Below, piece by piece: positions 9,610-16,773 of a DNA stretch of 31,211 bases; positions within the stretch are counted from its first letter, which is position 1, and each line of letters begins with the position of its first letter. The notes beneath the pieces were generated by a model. The model searched no databases. It worked only from the letters and a program-made list of their open reading frames with translations, and was not told the origin of the DNA. The stretch is from JAJRXG01 sp964640065 (lineage in GTDB: Bacteria > Bacteroidota > Bacteroidia > Chitinophagales > Saprospiraceae): the NCBI GenBank assembly GCA_964640065.1, contig CAZXIE010000029.1, forward strand, positions 1 to 31,211, in the 5' to 3' direction. A program made the position numbers and the translations under genes.

Positions 9610-9948
9610 TTATAAAGCGGCATCGCCTTCTTCACCAGTTCGAATACGATAGAATCGCTCGAGTTGAGTTACGATGATTTTACCATCACCGATCCTCCCA
9701 GTACTCCCGTTGTTAAGAATAGCGTCGACAACGCTTTGTGCTTTTCCGTCTGGAACCACGACTTCTAACTTAAGTCTTGGTATATCTCCAGAATCATAAA
9801 CTGCCCCACGGTATGTGACGGCATCACCTTTTTGCTTGCCATGCCCATTGACTTCAAGAAAGGTGAAGAAGTTGACACCAACTTTCTCCAGCGCCTCCTC
9901 GATGTCCTCAAACTTTGATGAACGGATGATAGCTTCGATTTTTTTCAT
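9610..9948 (-). CDS. glnB: Nitrogen regulatory protein P-II (GlnB/GlnK type)
   Basis: 112 residues, the standard P-II length. P-II trimers sense ATP/ADP and 2-oxoglutarate and bind target proteins, above all Amt channels. The alignment with enterobacterial GlnB is gap-free through the T-loop: GKQKGDAVTYRG at 37-48, with Tyr51 (the uridylylation site in Proteobacteria) conserved. The C-terminal signature TGRIGDGKIIV (nucleotide binding) and RIRTGEEGDAAL are also present. Pairing with amt makes a GlnK-like role most likely. Whether Tyr51 is modified in this organism is unknown; no glnD homologue lies in the window. The start at 9946-9948 gives the canonical MKKIEAII. Confidence 0.96.
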   Translation of the reverse strand: MKKIEAIIRSSKFEDIEEALEKVGVNFFTFLEVNGHGKQKGDAVTYRGAVYDSGDIPRLKLEVVVPDGKAQSVVDAILNNGSTGRIGDGKIIVTQLERFYRIRTGEEGDAAL

Positions 9949-10055
9949 AGCTGAGAATTGATTGAGTCACAATGATAAATGCATGCTCCCCACAGAGATA
10001 ACCCTCTTGGAGCGACTTTGTGATGCTTATCGAGATATTAGCATATACTAACTCG

Positions 10056-10083
10056 TTGATTATCAATGATCTAGTTATATTCG
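10056..10083 (+). promoter_or_regulatory. Candidate promoter for the gene at 10091, with overlapping palindrome
   Basis: A TTG at 10056-10058 and TATATTCG at 10076-10083 are separated by 17 bases, matching the Bacteroidota -33/-7 layout (TTG...TAnnTTTG) with one mismatch in the -7 box. The TTG is also the start of an 11-bp palindrome TTGATTATCAA (10056-10066). Transcription would begin at or within a few bases of the ATG at 10091, implying a leaderless or nearly leaderless mRNA. Confidence 0.35.
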
Positions 10084-10090
10084 CATTGTT

Positions 10091-11626
10091 ATGCCAATAT
10101 CCAATACTGTATCTCTATTCAAGCTCATCAAGAGCATGACAAAGGCGGATAAGCGTAATTTTAAGCTGTATGCCAAGAGAGTTCAGGGCGATGAATCACT
10201 AAAATTCATCAAGCTTTTTGAAGTGTTGGACAAAATGAAAGAGCTTGATGAAGCCAAACTTCTAGAAAAACTCACTGGAGTCAATAAAGGCCAACTTAGC
10301 AATCTCAAGCGTCACCTATATAGTCAGATTCTCATCAGCCTTAGACTTATATCTATAGGTAGACTAAAGGCGATAGAGGTGAGAGAGCAAATAGATTTTG
10401 CACAAGTGCTTTACTCCAAGGGGTTATACCTCCAGAGTCTAAAGCTTCTTCAGCGAGCTAAGAAAATAGCAGAAAAAGAAGAACTCGACATATTGATCCT
10501 AGAGATCATCGAACTTCAAAAAGTCATCGAGTCGAGACATATCACTAACAGCGGACCTCTCAAAAATGACGCGCTTACTCAAGAAGCTCAAGAAACTATC
10601 AAGAAGGTAGATCAGTCTATCATGCTTTCTAATCTTCGAGTCAACCTTCACAGTTATTACATCCGTAATAGTCACGTAAAGAATGACAAAGAGCGGATAA
10701 GCATCATCCAGTACTTCAATGAGCGACTCCCTCTGATCGACGAAAAGCGCTTAGGATTTCCTGAGAATGTTTATCTGAACCAATGTTATGTCTGGTACTA
10801 CTATATCCTTCTGGACTTTAAGAAGTGCTATGATTATGCTGTTAAGTGGGTGGATATATTCGAAAAGAACCCTGAACACAAACTTCTCGACAAGGATCTC
10901 TATATGCGCGGCTATCACTATATGCTGACCGCCTCCTTTAACTTGAAGAATATCGATAACCTCGAATCACACCTCGAGGAGTTGGAGACCTTCAGAAAAA
11001 GTAACTACAGTAAGTTCAATGAGAACTCGAAGATCTTCTCATTTCTGTATGTCCACTGGGCGCGATATAATGCCCACTTTCTTCGAGGCTCTCATGACCT
11101 CGCGATAAAAAACATCTCTAAGTCTCTAAGGCGTATAAAGCTATATGCAGAGCGGATAGCGCCACACAGGGTCATGGTGCTCTACTACAAGATCGCTTGG
11201 TCATATCTCGGCGTTGGTAATCCTGGTAAATGTGTAACCTACGTATCTAAGATTATCAATGATGACAAGGAGGACTTTAGAGAAGACATACAATCCTACA
11301 GTAGGCTACTTTATCTGATGGCACACTATGACCTAGATAACATGGAGCTCATGCCATATCTCGTCCGTACAGTAGAGAGTTTCTTCAAGAAAGCGTCCAC
11401 AAAAAATAAGCTTCAGGTCCGCACACTCAAGTTCTTCAAGAAGATACAGAATGCATCTATACAATCCCGTCAGGATCTACTGATAGAATTCAAAGGAGAT
11501 CTTATTGAGATTGCTTCTGATCCATATGAGATCAGATCTTTCTTGTACCTGGATGTCTTGAGTTGGGTAACAGCGCGTATAGAAAAGCTCGATCGACTTC
11601 CAGGTATGATGCAAGTCTCTTATTAG
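10091..11626 (+). CDS. Conserved Bacteroidota helical-repeat protein of unknown function
   Basis: 511 residues, no signal peptide or membrane segment, rich in Lys, Leu, Tyr and predicted almost fully alpha-helical. The N-terminus LFKLIKSMTKADKRNFKLYAKR, followed by a leucine-rich segment (LLEKLTGVNKGQLSNLKRHLYSQIL), recalls a family I have seen widely in Bacteroidota that begins with a similar KLIKSLTKxEKRxFKL stretch and has no established function. The middle and C-terminus (repeated YYI.../KKCYDYAVKWVD, HLEELETFRKS, GVGNPGKCVTYVSKIINDD) look like degenerate TPR-like helix pairs, suggesting a protein-interaction scaffold. Including the residues before the internal Met is favoured because KLIKS belongs to the conserved start. 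It stands alone, divergent from glnB. Confidence 0.82.
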   Translation: MPISNTVSLFKLIKSMTKADKRNFKLYAKRVQGDESLKFIKLFEVLDKMKELDEAKLLEKLTGVNKGQLSNLKRHLYSQILISLRLISIGRLKAIEVREQIDFAQVLYSKGLYLQSLKLLQRAKKIAEKEELDILILEIIELQKVIESRHITNSGPLKNDALTQEAQETIKKVDQSIMLSNLRVNLHSYYIRNSHVKNDKERISIIQYFNERLPLIDEKRLGFPENVYLNQCYVWYYYILLDFKKCYDYAVKWVDIFEKNPEHKLLDKDLYMRGYHYMLTASFNLKNIDNLESHLEELETFRKSNYSKFNENSKIFSFLYVHWARYNAHFLRGSHDLAIKNISKSLRRIKLYAERIAPHRVMVLYYKIAWSYLGVGNPGKCVTYVSKIINDDKEDFREDIQSYSRLLYLMAHYDLDNMELMPYLVRTVESFFKKASTKNKLQVRTLKFFKKIQNASIQSRQDLLIEFKGDLIEIASDPYEIRSFLYLDVLSWVTARIEKLDRLPGMMQVSY

Positions 11627-11642
11627 TCCACTTTCGTAAATG

Positions 11643-11678
11643 AAAAGAGGCCAAGCGACTTATCACTTGACCTCTTTA
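11643..11678. terminator. Convergent (bidirectional) terminator
   Basis: AAAGAGG-C-CAAG (11644-11655) pairs with CTTG-A-CCTCTTT (11666-11677), with one C/A mismatch and a 10-base loop. On the plus strand CCTCTTTATATATTATT follows, and on the minus strand CCTCTTTTCATTT. It lies between the stops of two convergent genes and probably serves both. Confidence 0.75.
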
Positions 11679-11705
11679 TATATTATTGAGCTAAAGTTGT
11701 GAACT

Positions 11706-12395
11706 CTAGTCGTTACCCATAAACTGTAGCAAGAAGTATAAGAACATAACAAGAGCACTCATAGCTCCTGCGACATATGTCATAGCTGCCCACCAGAGAG
11801 CATCCTTTGCACCATCATACTCAGCACCTTGCGTAGTACCAGTTTCATCGAGCCATACAAGGGCTCTTCTACTAGCATCAAACTCGACAGGTAGCGTCAC
11901 AAGAGCAAATAATGCCGCGATACCAAAGGTCGCAACTAGTGCTATCATCATAAAACTTCCAAAGGCACTGCCCATAGTAGATCCAAAGATGAATCCCATG
12001 AATAAAAACTGCTGTACTCTTGATGATACCTGTACGGCAGGTACAAGAGTAGATCTCACCTTAAGCATCTGGTAAGCGTTAGCGTGCTGTACAGCATGTC
12101 CGCATTCGTGAGCAGCTACTGCTGCTGCAGATACGTGACGACCTTGATACACTTCTGGGCTTAAAGAGATTGTCTTCTTTAAAGGATTGTAATGATCTGT
12201 AAGCATACCTCTGCCTTGAGTGACCTTGACATCATTGATGCCGTAATGTTGTAGCATCTGCATGGCTACCTCGGCACCAGTCTTTCCGCTACTCGTCGGT
12301 ACTTGGCTATACTTTTTGAACTTTCCTTTTAGTCGACCACTGATGACCATACCCACTAATGTGGCAGCACCAATGATCACATAATACATCATCAT
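11706..12395 (-). CDS. Membrane zinc metallopeptidase, YugP family
   Basis: 229 residues. The zincin motif is HECGH at 96-100 (AAVAAHECGHAVQHANAY), with a likely third ligand E171 in LPVEFDASRRAL. That layout is typical of the Zn_peptidase_2 (YugP) family. Membrane segments are predicted at about 3-20, 128-166 and 200-225. The motif TDHYNPLKKTISLSPEVYQGRHVSA just before the active site is also family-specific. Physiological substrates of YugP proteins are not well established; a housekeeping membrane-protein or stress role is assumed. It lies 31 bases after serS on the same strand and may be cotranscribed. A terminator follows. Confidence 0.9.
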   Translation of the reverse strand: MMMYYVIIGAATLVGMVISGRLKGKFKKYSQVPTSSGKTGAEVAMQMLQHYGINDVKVTQGRGMLTDHYNPLKKTISLSPEVYQGRHVSAAAVAAHECGHAVQHANAYQMLKVRSTLVPAVQVSSRVQQFLFMGFIFGSTMGSAFGSFMMIALVATFGIAALFALVTLPVEFDASRRALVWLDETGTTQGAEYDGAKDALWWAAMTYVAGAMSALVMFLYFLLQFMGND

Positions 12396-12426
12396 CGAAT
12401 TAATATTTTTTCTTTGTTAATCTACT

Positions 12427-13704
12427 TCAAGTAATCTTCTCACTTCTCATATAGTCTCGAAGCACCTTCGGAACTATAATGCCATCTTCCACCTGATTAT
12501 TTTCCAGTATGGCCGCTACTATTCTAGCTAGTGCGAGGGCACTTCCATTGAGCGTGTGAGCAAGATGTTTTTTCCCATCGGCATCTTTATACCGAAGTTT
12601 GAGTCTGTTGGCTTGAAAGGTCTCAAAATTAGATACTGAACTAACTTCAAGCCATCTTCCCTGTCCTGCACTATACACTTCAAAATCATAAGTAAGTGCG
12701 GAGGTGAATCCAAGGTCTCCACCACATAAACGCAAAATTCTATATGGCAGTTCCAATTGATCTAATAATCCACCAACATAAGAAACCATTTCATCCAACG
12801 TATCATATGATTTGTCTGGATGGGTGATCTGTACGATCTCAACTTTATCAAACTGATGGACTCGATTAAGGCCCTTTACGTCAGCGCCATATGATCCTGC
12901 TTCTCTTCTGAAGCAAGGAGTGTATCCGGTTAATTTAATCGGAAAATCAGACTCGTTGATTATGACGTTGCGATAGATATTAGTCACGGGTACTTCTGCA
13001 GTAGGAATCAGATATAGGTCATCTCTTTCGACATAATACATCTGACCTTCTTTGTCTGGCAGTTGTCCAGTTGCTCTTGCAGAATCAGCATTTACGACAA
13101 GTGGAGGGATAACTTCATCATATCCAGCATCTGCAGCACTATCCAGAAAAAAGTTGATCAATGCTCTTTCTAACCTTGCTCCTAATCCTCTGAATAGTGG
13201 AAATCCTGCGCCTGTGATCTTCGTCCCTGTCTCAAAATCTATGATACCATACTTAGTAGCCAGCTCCCAGTGTGGCAAGCCACCTTCGATAGGACTTACT
13301 TCTTCTTTCCAAGGCTTAACAACCTCGTTATCGTCTTCAGTACTTCCAGATGGAACAGTTGGATGAGGCACATTAGGTATCGACAACAAGAGCGTATCGA
13401 GTTGTGATAATATGTCTTGGTGTTGAGCTTCGAGGTCTTTGGCTTTCTCTTTGATCTCAGATACTTGCGCCTTCATCTTATCAGCCTCTTCTCTTTTACC
13501 GCTTTGGTAAAGGCCACCTATCTCTTTGGATAACTTGTTCACTTGTGATAAGCTATCGTCTCGTTCTGCTTGATTGGCTTTGCGGAGATCATCTAATTTG
13601 ATGACTTTATCAAGGCTTTCTTTAGCTTCTTGAGAATAGTTCCGAGTTGTTAAACCCTGAAGAATTAGCTCTTTGTGAGCACGTATATATGGGAGTGTTA
13701 GCAT
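12427..13704 (-). CDS. serS: Seryl-tRNA synthetase
   Basis: 425 residues, the standard bacterial length. It charges tRNA-Ser (and tRNA-Sec where present) with serine. The N-terminal long antiparallel coiled coil spans about residues 28-105 and contacts the long variable arm of the tRNA. The class II core follows, with TAEVPV (235-240), motif 2 at about 262-290 (CFRREAGSYGADVKGLNRVH) and motif 3 at about 386-405 (LNGSALALARIVAAI). The start at 13702-13704 gives the family's usual MLTLPYIRAHKE. It is divergent from rho with 219 bases between the start codons. No T-box-like leader is seen. Confidence 0.98.
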   Translation of the reverse strand: MLTLPYIRAHKELILQGLTTRNYSQEAKESLDKVIKLDDLRKANQAERDDSLSQVNKLSKEIGGLYQSGKREEADKMKAQVSEIKEKAKDLEAQHQDILSQLDTLLLSIPNVPHPTVPSGSTEDDNEVVKPWKEEVSPIEGGLPHWELATKYGIIDFETGTKITGAGFPLFRGLGARLERALINFFLDSAADAGYDEVIPPLVVNADSARATGQLPDKEGQMYYVERDDLYLIPTAEVPVTNIYRNVIINESDFPIKLTGYTPCFRREAGSYGADVKGLNRVHQFDKVEIVQITHPDKSYDTLDEMVSYVGGLLDQLELPYRILRLCGGDLGFTSALTYDFEVYSAGQGRWLEVSSVSNFETFQANRLKLRYKDADGKKHLAHTLNGSALALARIVAAILENNQVEDGIIVPKVLRDYMRSEKIT

Positions 13705-13778
13705 CAGATGTCAATATGAAGACGCAAATGTCTCCATATTATTTGATAATGATATTTCGGACTTTAGATTTTTAAGCC

Positions 13779-13786
13779 TATTTTTG
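13779..13786 (+). promoter_or_regulatory. Candidate -7 box for rho
   Basis: TATTTTTG is an exact match to the Bacteroidota -7 consensus TAnnTTTG. A TTG at the ideal distance upstream is missing, so the promoter would rely on a weak -33 element. Transcription starting near 13793 would give a leader of about 130 bases before the rho ATG. Confidence 0.4.
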
Positions 13787-13803
13787 CGCTGTATTTATCT
13801 GAT

Positions 13804-13890
13804 AGGTATCTTTCTTACCTCCCCCAGCCATAAGTACTCACCATAATAAATTCGGTGCGATGTGCACCGATCCGGCGATAATCCGAATTT
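13804..13890 (+). promoter_or_regulatory. Structured, C-rich leader upstream of rho
   Basis: Three features lie in the putative rho 5' leader. A small hairpin is formed by AGGTA (13804-13808) and TACCT (13816-13820). A C-rich, G-poor stretch at about 13809-13850 includes five consecutive C and resembles the unstructured C>G regions that Rho binds. Two mutually exclusive stems follow: TCGGTGC (13852-13858) with GCACCGA (13864-13870), 7 bp around a 5-base loop, or AAATTCGG (13848-13855) with CCGAATTT (13883-13890), 8 bp. E. coli rho is known to be autoregulated by Rho-dependent termination in its leader. By analogy this may be an autoregulatory leader; that is inference. Confidence 0.45.
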
Positions 13891-13923
13891 ACATACACCC
13901 AACAATAGAATAGTTACCGTCAT

Positions 13924-15528
13924 ATGTACGATATATTACAGCTTAACGAAATGCTCGTGCCTGAACTTAAGGACCTTGCTGAGTCACTCGACATGAAAAG
14001 CTACAAGAAGTTGAGCAAAAAAGATCTCATCTATAAAATCTTAGATGAGCAAGCCATAGCAGGAAAATCACCAGAGGCCCCAGCTAAGCCAAAAGAAAAA
14101 GCCGCAGCTCCTGCTGAAGCTAAAGTCACTAAAGAGACTCCCAAAGAAAAACCTGCAAGACAATCTCGAGGAAGGTCTAGAGATGATCGCAACGATCGAG
14201 ATAAGAAAGCAGACAGCCCAAAAGAGAGCGAGAAAGCTCCTCAAAATGGGAAAGAAGAAAAAGTAGAGGCTAAAGAAGGTGGCGAGAGGCGCGATAATCG
14301 AAGAGATAATCGCAGAAAAGACAACGATCGTAATGACAGAAATGATCGCAACGATCGTGATCGTCCAAAGAAAGAAGAAAAGAAAAAGCCAAAGTTTGAT
14401 GTAGAGCTAGAAGGTATGATCGAAGGACAAGGTGTCCTAGAGATGATGCCAGATGGATATGGCTTTCTGAGATCAAGTGATTATAACTACTTGACTTCTC
14501 CAGATGATATATATGTATCGCCTTCTCAGATCAGACTATTTGGTCTTAAGACTGGAGATACTGTCCAAGGGGCTATCAGACCTCCGAAGGAAGGCGAAAA
14601 GTATTTTGCGCTACTCAAGGTGTCATTTATCAATGGCCTTGAACCTAAGGATATGAGAGATAGAGTGCCGTTTGATTATCTAACGCCGCTCTTCCCAACT
14701 GAAAAATTCACTCTGACTGCTAGACCTGATGGTAAGGACTACGGTAACAGAATGATAGATCTTTTCACTCCTATAGGAAAGGGACAGCGTGGACTGATCG
14801 TAGCACAACCTAAGACGGGTAAGACTTTCTTGCTTAAGGATGTCGCTAACGCAATAGCTAATAATCACCCAGAGTGTTATCTCATCGTTCTTTTGGTCGA
14901 TGAACGACCGGAAGAGGTGACAGATATGAAGAGAAGCGTGAAGGCAGAAGTGATATCATCAACTTTTGATGAGCCTGCTGACAATCACGTAAGAGTTGCC
15001 AATATCGCGATAGAGAAGGCTAAAAGACTTGTAGAGTGTAATCATGATGTAGTGATACTTCTAGATTCTATCACAAGACTAGCACGAGCTTATAACACAG
15101 TTGCTCCGGCTTCTGGTAAAGTACTTTCTGGTGGTGTGGAAGCTAATGCTCTACAGAAGCCTAAGAAGTTCTTTGGTGCAGCTCGTAACATAGAAAATGG
15201 TGGTTCTTTAACAATCCTTGCTACTGCTCTTACAGATACAGGGTCTAGGATGGATGAGGTGATCTTTGAGGAATTCAAGGGTACTGGTAACATGGAACTA
15301 CAACTTGATAGATCTCTTGCCAATAAGCGTCTATATCCATCTATCGACTTGACTAAGTCTAGTACGCGTAGAGAAGAGCTACTTATGGAAGAGGCTATCC
15401 TCAAGCGTATGTTTATCCTTAGAAAGCACCTGGCTGATATGAAGCCAGATGAGGCGATGAATTTCCTAAGAAAGCATATGTTAGGCACTAAGACCAACGA
15501 AGAGTTCTTAGTTTCTATGAATAATTAG
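13924..15528 (+). CDS. rho: Transcription termination factor Rho with long disordered insert
   Basis: 534 residues, compared with about 420 for E. coli Rho. The hexameric RNA-dependent ATPase translocates on nascent RNA and ends transcription. Residues 1-45 form the N-terminal helical domain (LVPELKDLAESLDMKSYKKLSKKDLIYKIL). Residues about 46-157 are a low-complexity insert rich in Lys, Glu, Arg, Asp and Asn, with DRND repeats. The RNA-binding cold-shock-like domain follows (GVLEMMPDGYGFLRS near 170-184). The ATPase domain has Walker A AQPKTGKT at 294-301, VLLVDERPEEVTDM, the Q-loop (LSGGVEANAL) and the R-loop. Such inserts are common in Bacteroidota Rho; the Bacteroides thetaiotaomicron insert has been reported to drive phase separation. 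A structured leader precedes the gene. Confidence 0.97.
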   Translation: MYDILQLNEMLVPELKDLAESLDMKSYKKLSKKDLIYKILDEQAIAGKSPEAPAKPKEKAAAPAEAKVTKETPKEKPARQSRGRSRDDRNDRDKKADSPKESEKAPQNGKEEKVEAKEGGERRDNRRDNRRKDNDRNDRNDRNDRDRPKKEEKKKPKFDVELEGMIEGQGVLEMMPDGYGFLRSSDYNYLTSPDDIYVSPSQIRLFGLKTGDTVQGAIRPPKEGEKYFALLKVSFINGLEPKDMRDRVPFDYLTPLFPTEKFTLTARPDGKDYGNRMIDLFTPIGKGQRGLIVAQPKTGKTFLLKDVANAIANNHPECYLIVLLVDERPEEVTDMKRSVKAEVISSTFDEPADNHVRVANIAIEKAKRLVECNHDVVILLDSITRLARAYNTVAPASGKVLSGGVEANALQKPKKFFGAARNIENGGSLTILATALTDTGSRMDEVIFEEFKGTGNMELQLDRSLANKRLYPSIDLTKSSTRREELLMEEAILKRMFILRKHLADMKPDEAMNFLRKHMLGTKTNEEFLVSMNN

Positions 15529-15570
15529 GCCTAAAAGGACTTCTAACAAGCAATTTTGATAATTAGGGAC

Positions 15571-15601
15571 TTGTAGACCTGCTCAGATAGATCTATATTC
15601 G
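15571..15601 (+). promoter_or_regulatory. Candidate promoter for rpmH-rnpA
   Basis: TTG at 15571-15573 and TATATTCG at 15594-15601 are 20 bases apart, in line with Bacteroidota housekeeping promoters (TTG, then TAnnTTTG with one mismatch). The same TATATTCG octamer appears before the gene at 10091. Transcription from about 15607 would leave a leader of roughly 29 bases before the rpmH ATG at 15636. Confidence 0.42.
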
Positions 15602-15635
15602 CGCTCCATTTTGAAGAATACTTAATCAGTACGTT

Positions 15636-15791
15636 ATGAAACGCACATATCAACCGTCCAACAGAAAGCGAGCTAATAAGCATGGCTTTAGAAGTCGTAT
15701 GAGCACCAAGAATGGACGTGCTGTACTTTCTGCTCGTAGGGCGAAAGGTCGTAAGAAGCTTACAGTTTCTGACGAAAAGCACACGAAGTAG
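15636..15791 (+). CDS. rpmH: 50S ribosomal protein L34
   Basis: A 51-residue ORF, MKRTYQPSNRKRANKHGFRS followed by RMSTKNGRAVLSARRAKGRKKLTV and a short tail SDEKHTK. It matches L34 across its entire length: the MKRTYQPSxxKRxxxHGFRxRM start and the RAKGRK(K)LTVS end are near-universal. L34 is a small basic protein of the large ribosomal subunit. The gene is immediately upstream of rnpA (72 bases apart), the classic bacterial rpmH-rnpA order, usually near the replication origin, although dnaA is not present in this window. Confidence 0.98.
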   Translation: MKRTYQPSNRKRANKHGFRSRMSTKNGRAVLSARRAKGRKKLTVSDEKHTK

Positions 15792-15863
15792 TCTTCTTCT
15801 TAAGAGAGACAACCTACTTCTTTCTCTGCTCACATACACTTTTCGATTTTCTATCTTACCGCT

Positions 15864-16265
15864 GTGAAGGATAGACCTAAAAGATATACTCTTAAGAAGA
15901 GCGAGATGCTCAAGTCTCCAAAGGCTATCCAGAACTTATTTGAGCAAGGTGAGTCTATTTTTTCATTTCCTTATAAGCTAATGATATCACGACTTGATGA
16001 TCATGCAAGTCGAAGTGGAGCATTAGTGTCTTTCTCCGTACCAAAGAGAAATCATAAGAAAGCTGTCACTCGTAATCTTCTCAAGAGAAGGATGAAAGAG
16101 TGCTATCGCCAAAACAAACCTGTTTTATCTCAAGATGATGCGCGATATGCCTTGATGTATATATTAGTGGACAAATCCGTTAGTGATTATGAGATCCTGG
16201 AAAAAGCCATGATCAAAATCAATACGCTGCTAGTCAAACATATCGATGCTCATAAAAGTCTCTAA
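15864..16265 (+). CDS. rnpA: Ribonuclease P protein component
   Basis: 133 residues starting at a GTG; no in-frame ATG lies upstream. RnpA assists the catalytic RNA in removing 5' leaders from precursor tRNAs. The RNR signature is clear: SVPKRNHKKAVTRNLLKRRMKECYR at about residues 58-82, with the conserved AVxRNxxKRxxxExxR pattern. The N-terminal YTLKKSEMLKSPKAIQNLFEQG is also typical. It is the second gene of rpmH-rnpA. Its last 20 bases overlap the start of the following small exported-protein gene in another frame, suggesting translational coupling. Confidence 0.96.
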   Translation: MKDRPKRYTLKKSEMLKSPKAIQNLFEQGESIFSFPYKLMISRLDDHASRSGALVSFSVPKRNHKKAVTRNLLKRRMKECYRQNKPVLSQDDARYALMYILVDKSVSDYEILEKAMIKINTLLVKHIDAHKSL

Positions 16266-16773
16266 AGTCTTATTACTTCTAGTGCTGGCACTCTCTTATG
16301 CTGGACAAGGTGAAGCTCAGTCTCAGGTCTACTTCCAATACGAGCAATCAGGCACTCTTGATGTCAAGAGGTGGACTGCTGGAGATAAGATTCTGTTTAG
16401 ACAGAAGAGATTTGGTAAAGAGTGGATATCTGATCGGATCGTTCGTCTGTTACCTGAAGACAATGCCATCCTCTTTCAAGATCAGATCGTCCATCTAGAT
16501 GAGATCTCTCATATACAGTATCGACGTCCTGTCCCCGATATATTTGGCAGGACACTGACCTACTTTGGAGCCGCTTGGCTCCTATATGGAGGTGCACTCC
16601 ATGGTCTCACAGAACTGAATGTGTTAGAGTCGGGATTCCAATTTGGCAGGGATACGGCCATCATAGGAGTAACGAGTATAGCCTCTGGCTATCTGATGCA
16701 AAAGCTATGGAGTAAAGCCACCAAGAAAATGAATGCTAACAAACGCATCCGGATAGTCGACTTGCGTTTTTAG
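16246..16773 (+). CDS. Small exported or membrane protein of unknown function
   Basis: 175 residues. A signal peptide is seen at 1-24 (MLIKVSKVLLLLVLALSYAG, likely cut after GEA). Then comes a beta-rich domain of about 75 residues with the pattern SGTLDVKRWTAGDKILFRQKR ... SDRIVRLLPEDNAILFQDQIVHLDEISHIQYR, which resembles a small barrel of the kind seen in many short Bacteroidota exported proteins. Two hydrophobic stretches follow (about 103-123 and 135-153), so the protein may be anchored in a membrane, with a basic C-terminus (KKMNANKRIRIVDLRF). The ATG at 16246 overlaps rnpA by 20 bases, and the stop overlaps the aroQ stop by 4 bases on the other strand. No specific function can be assigned. 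Confidence 0.78.
   Translation: MLIKVSKVLLLLVLALSYAGQGEAQSQVYFQYEQSGTLDVKRWTAGDKILFRQKRFGKEWISDRIVRLLPEDNAILFQDQIVHLDEISHIQYRRPVPDIFGRTLTYFGAAWLLYGGALHGLTELNVLESGFQFGRDTAIIGVTSIASGYLMQKLWSKATKKMNANKRIRIVDLRF

Noticed and set aside
10056..10066. Fnr/Crp site TTGAT...ATCAA upstream of the gene at 10091
   Set aside because: The two half-sites are separated by one base instead of four, so a standard Fnr dimer would not fit.
14180..14370. Repeats containing CGATCG within rho as a DNA-level repeat or regulatory element
   Set aside because: They follow from the repeated codons for the DRND protein blocks in the Rho insert, so no separate DNA function needs to be assumed.
15543..15839. 98-residue minus-strand ORF covering rpmH
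   Set aside because: The plus strand encodes full-length L34 with all conserved residues; the minus ORF is arginine/serine-rich shadow sequence.
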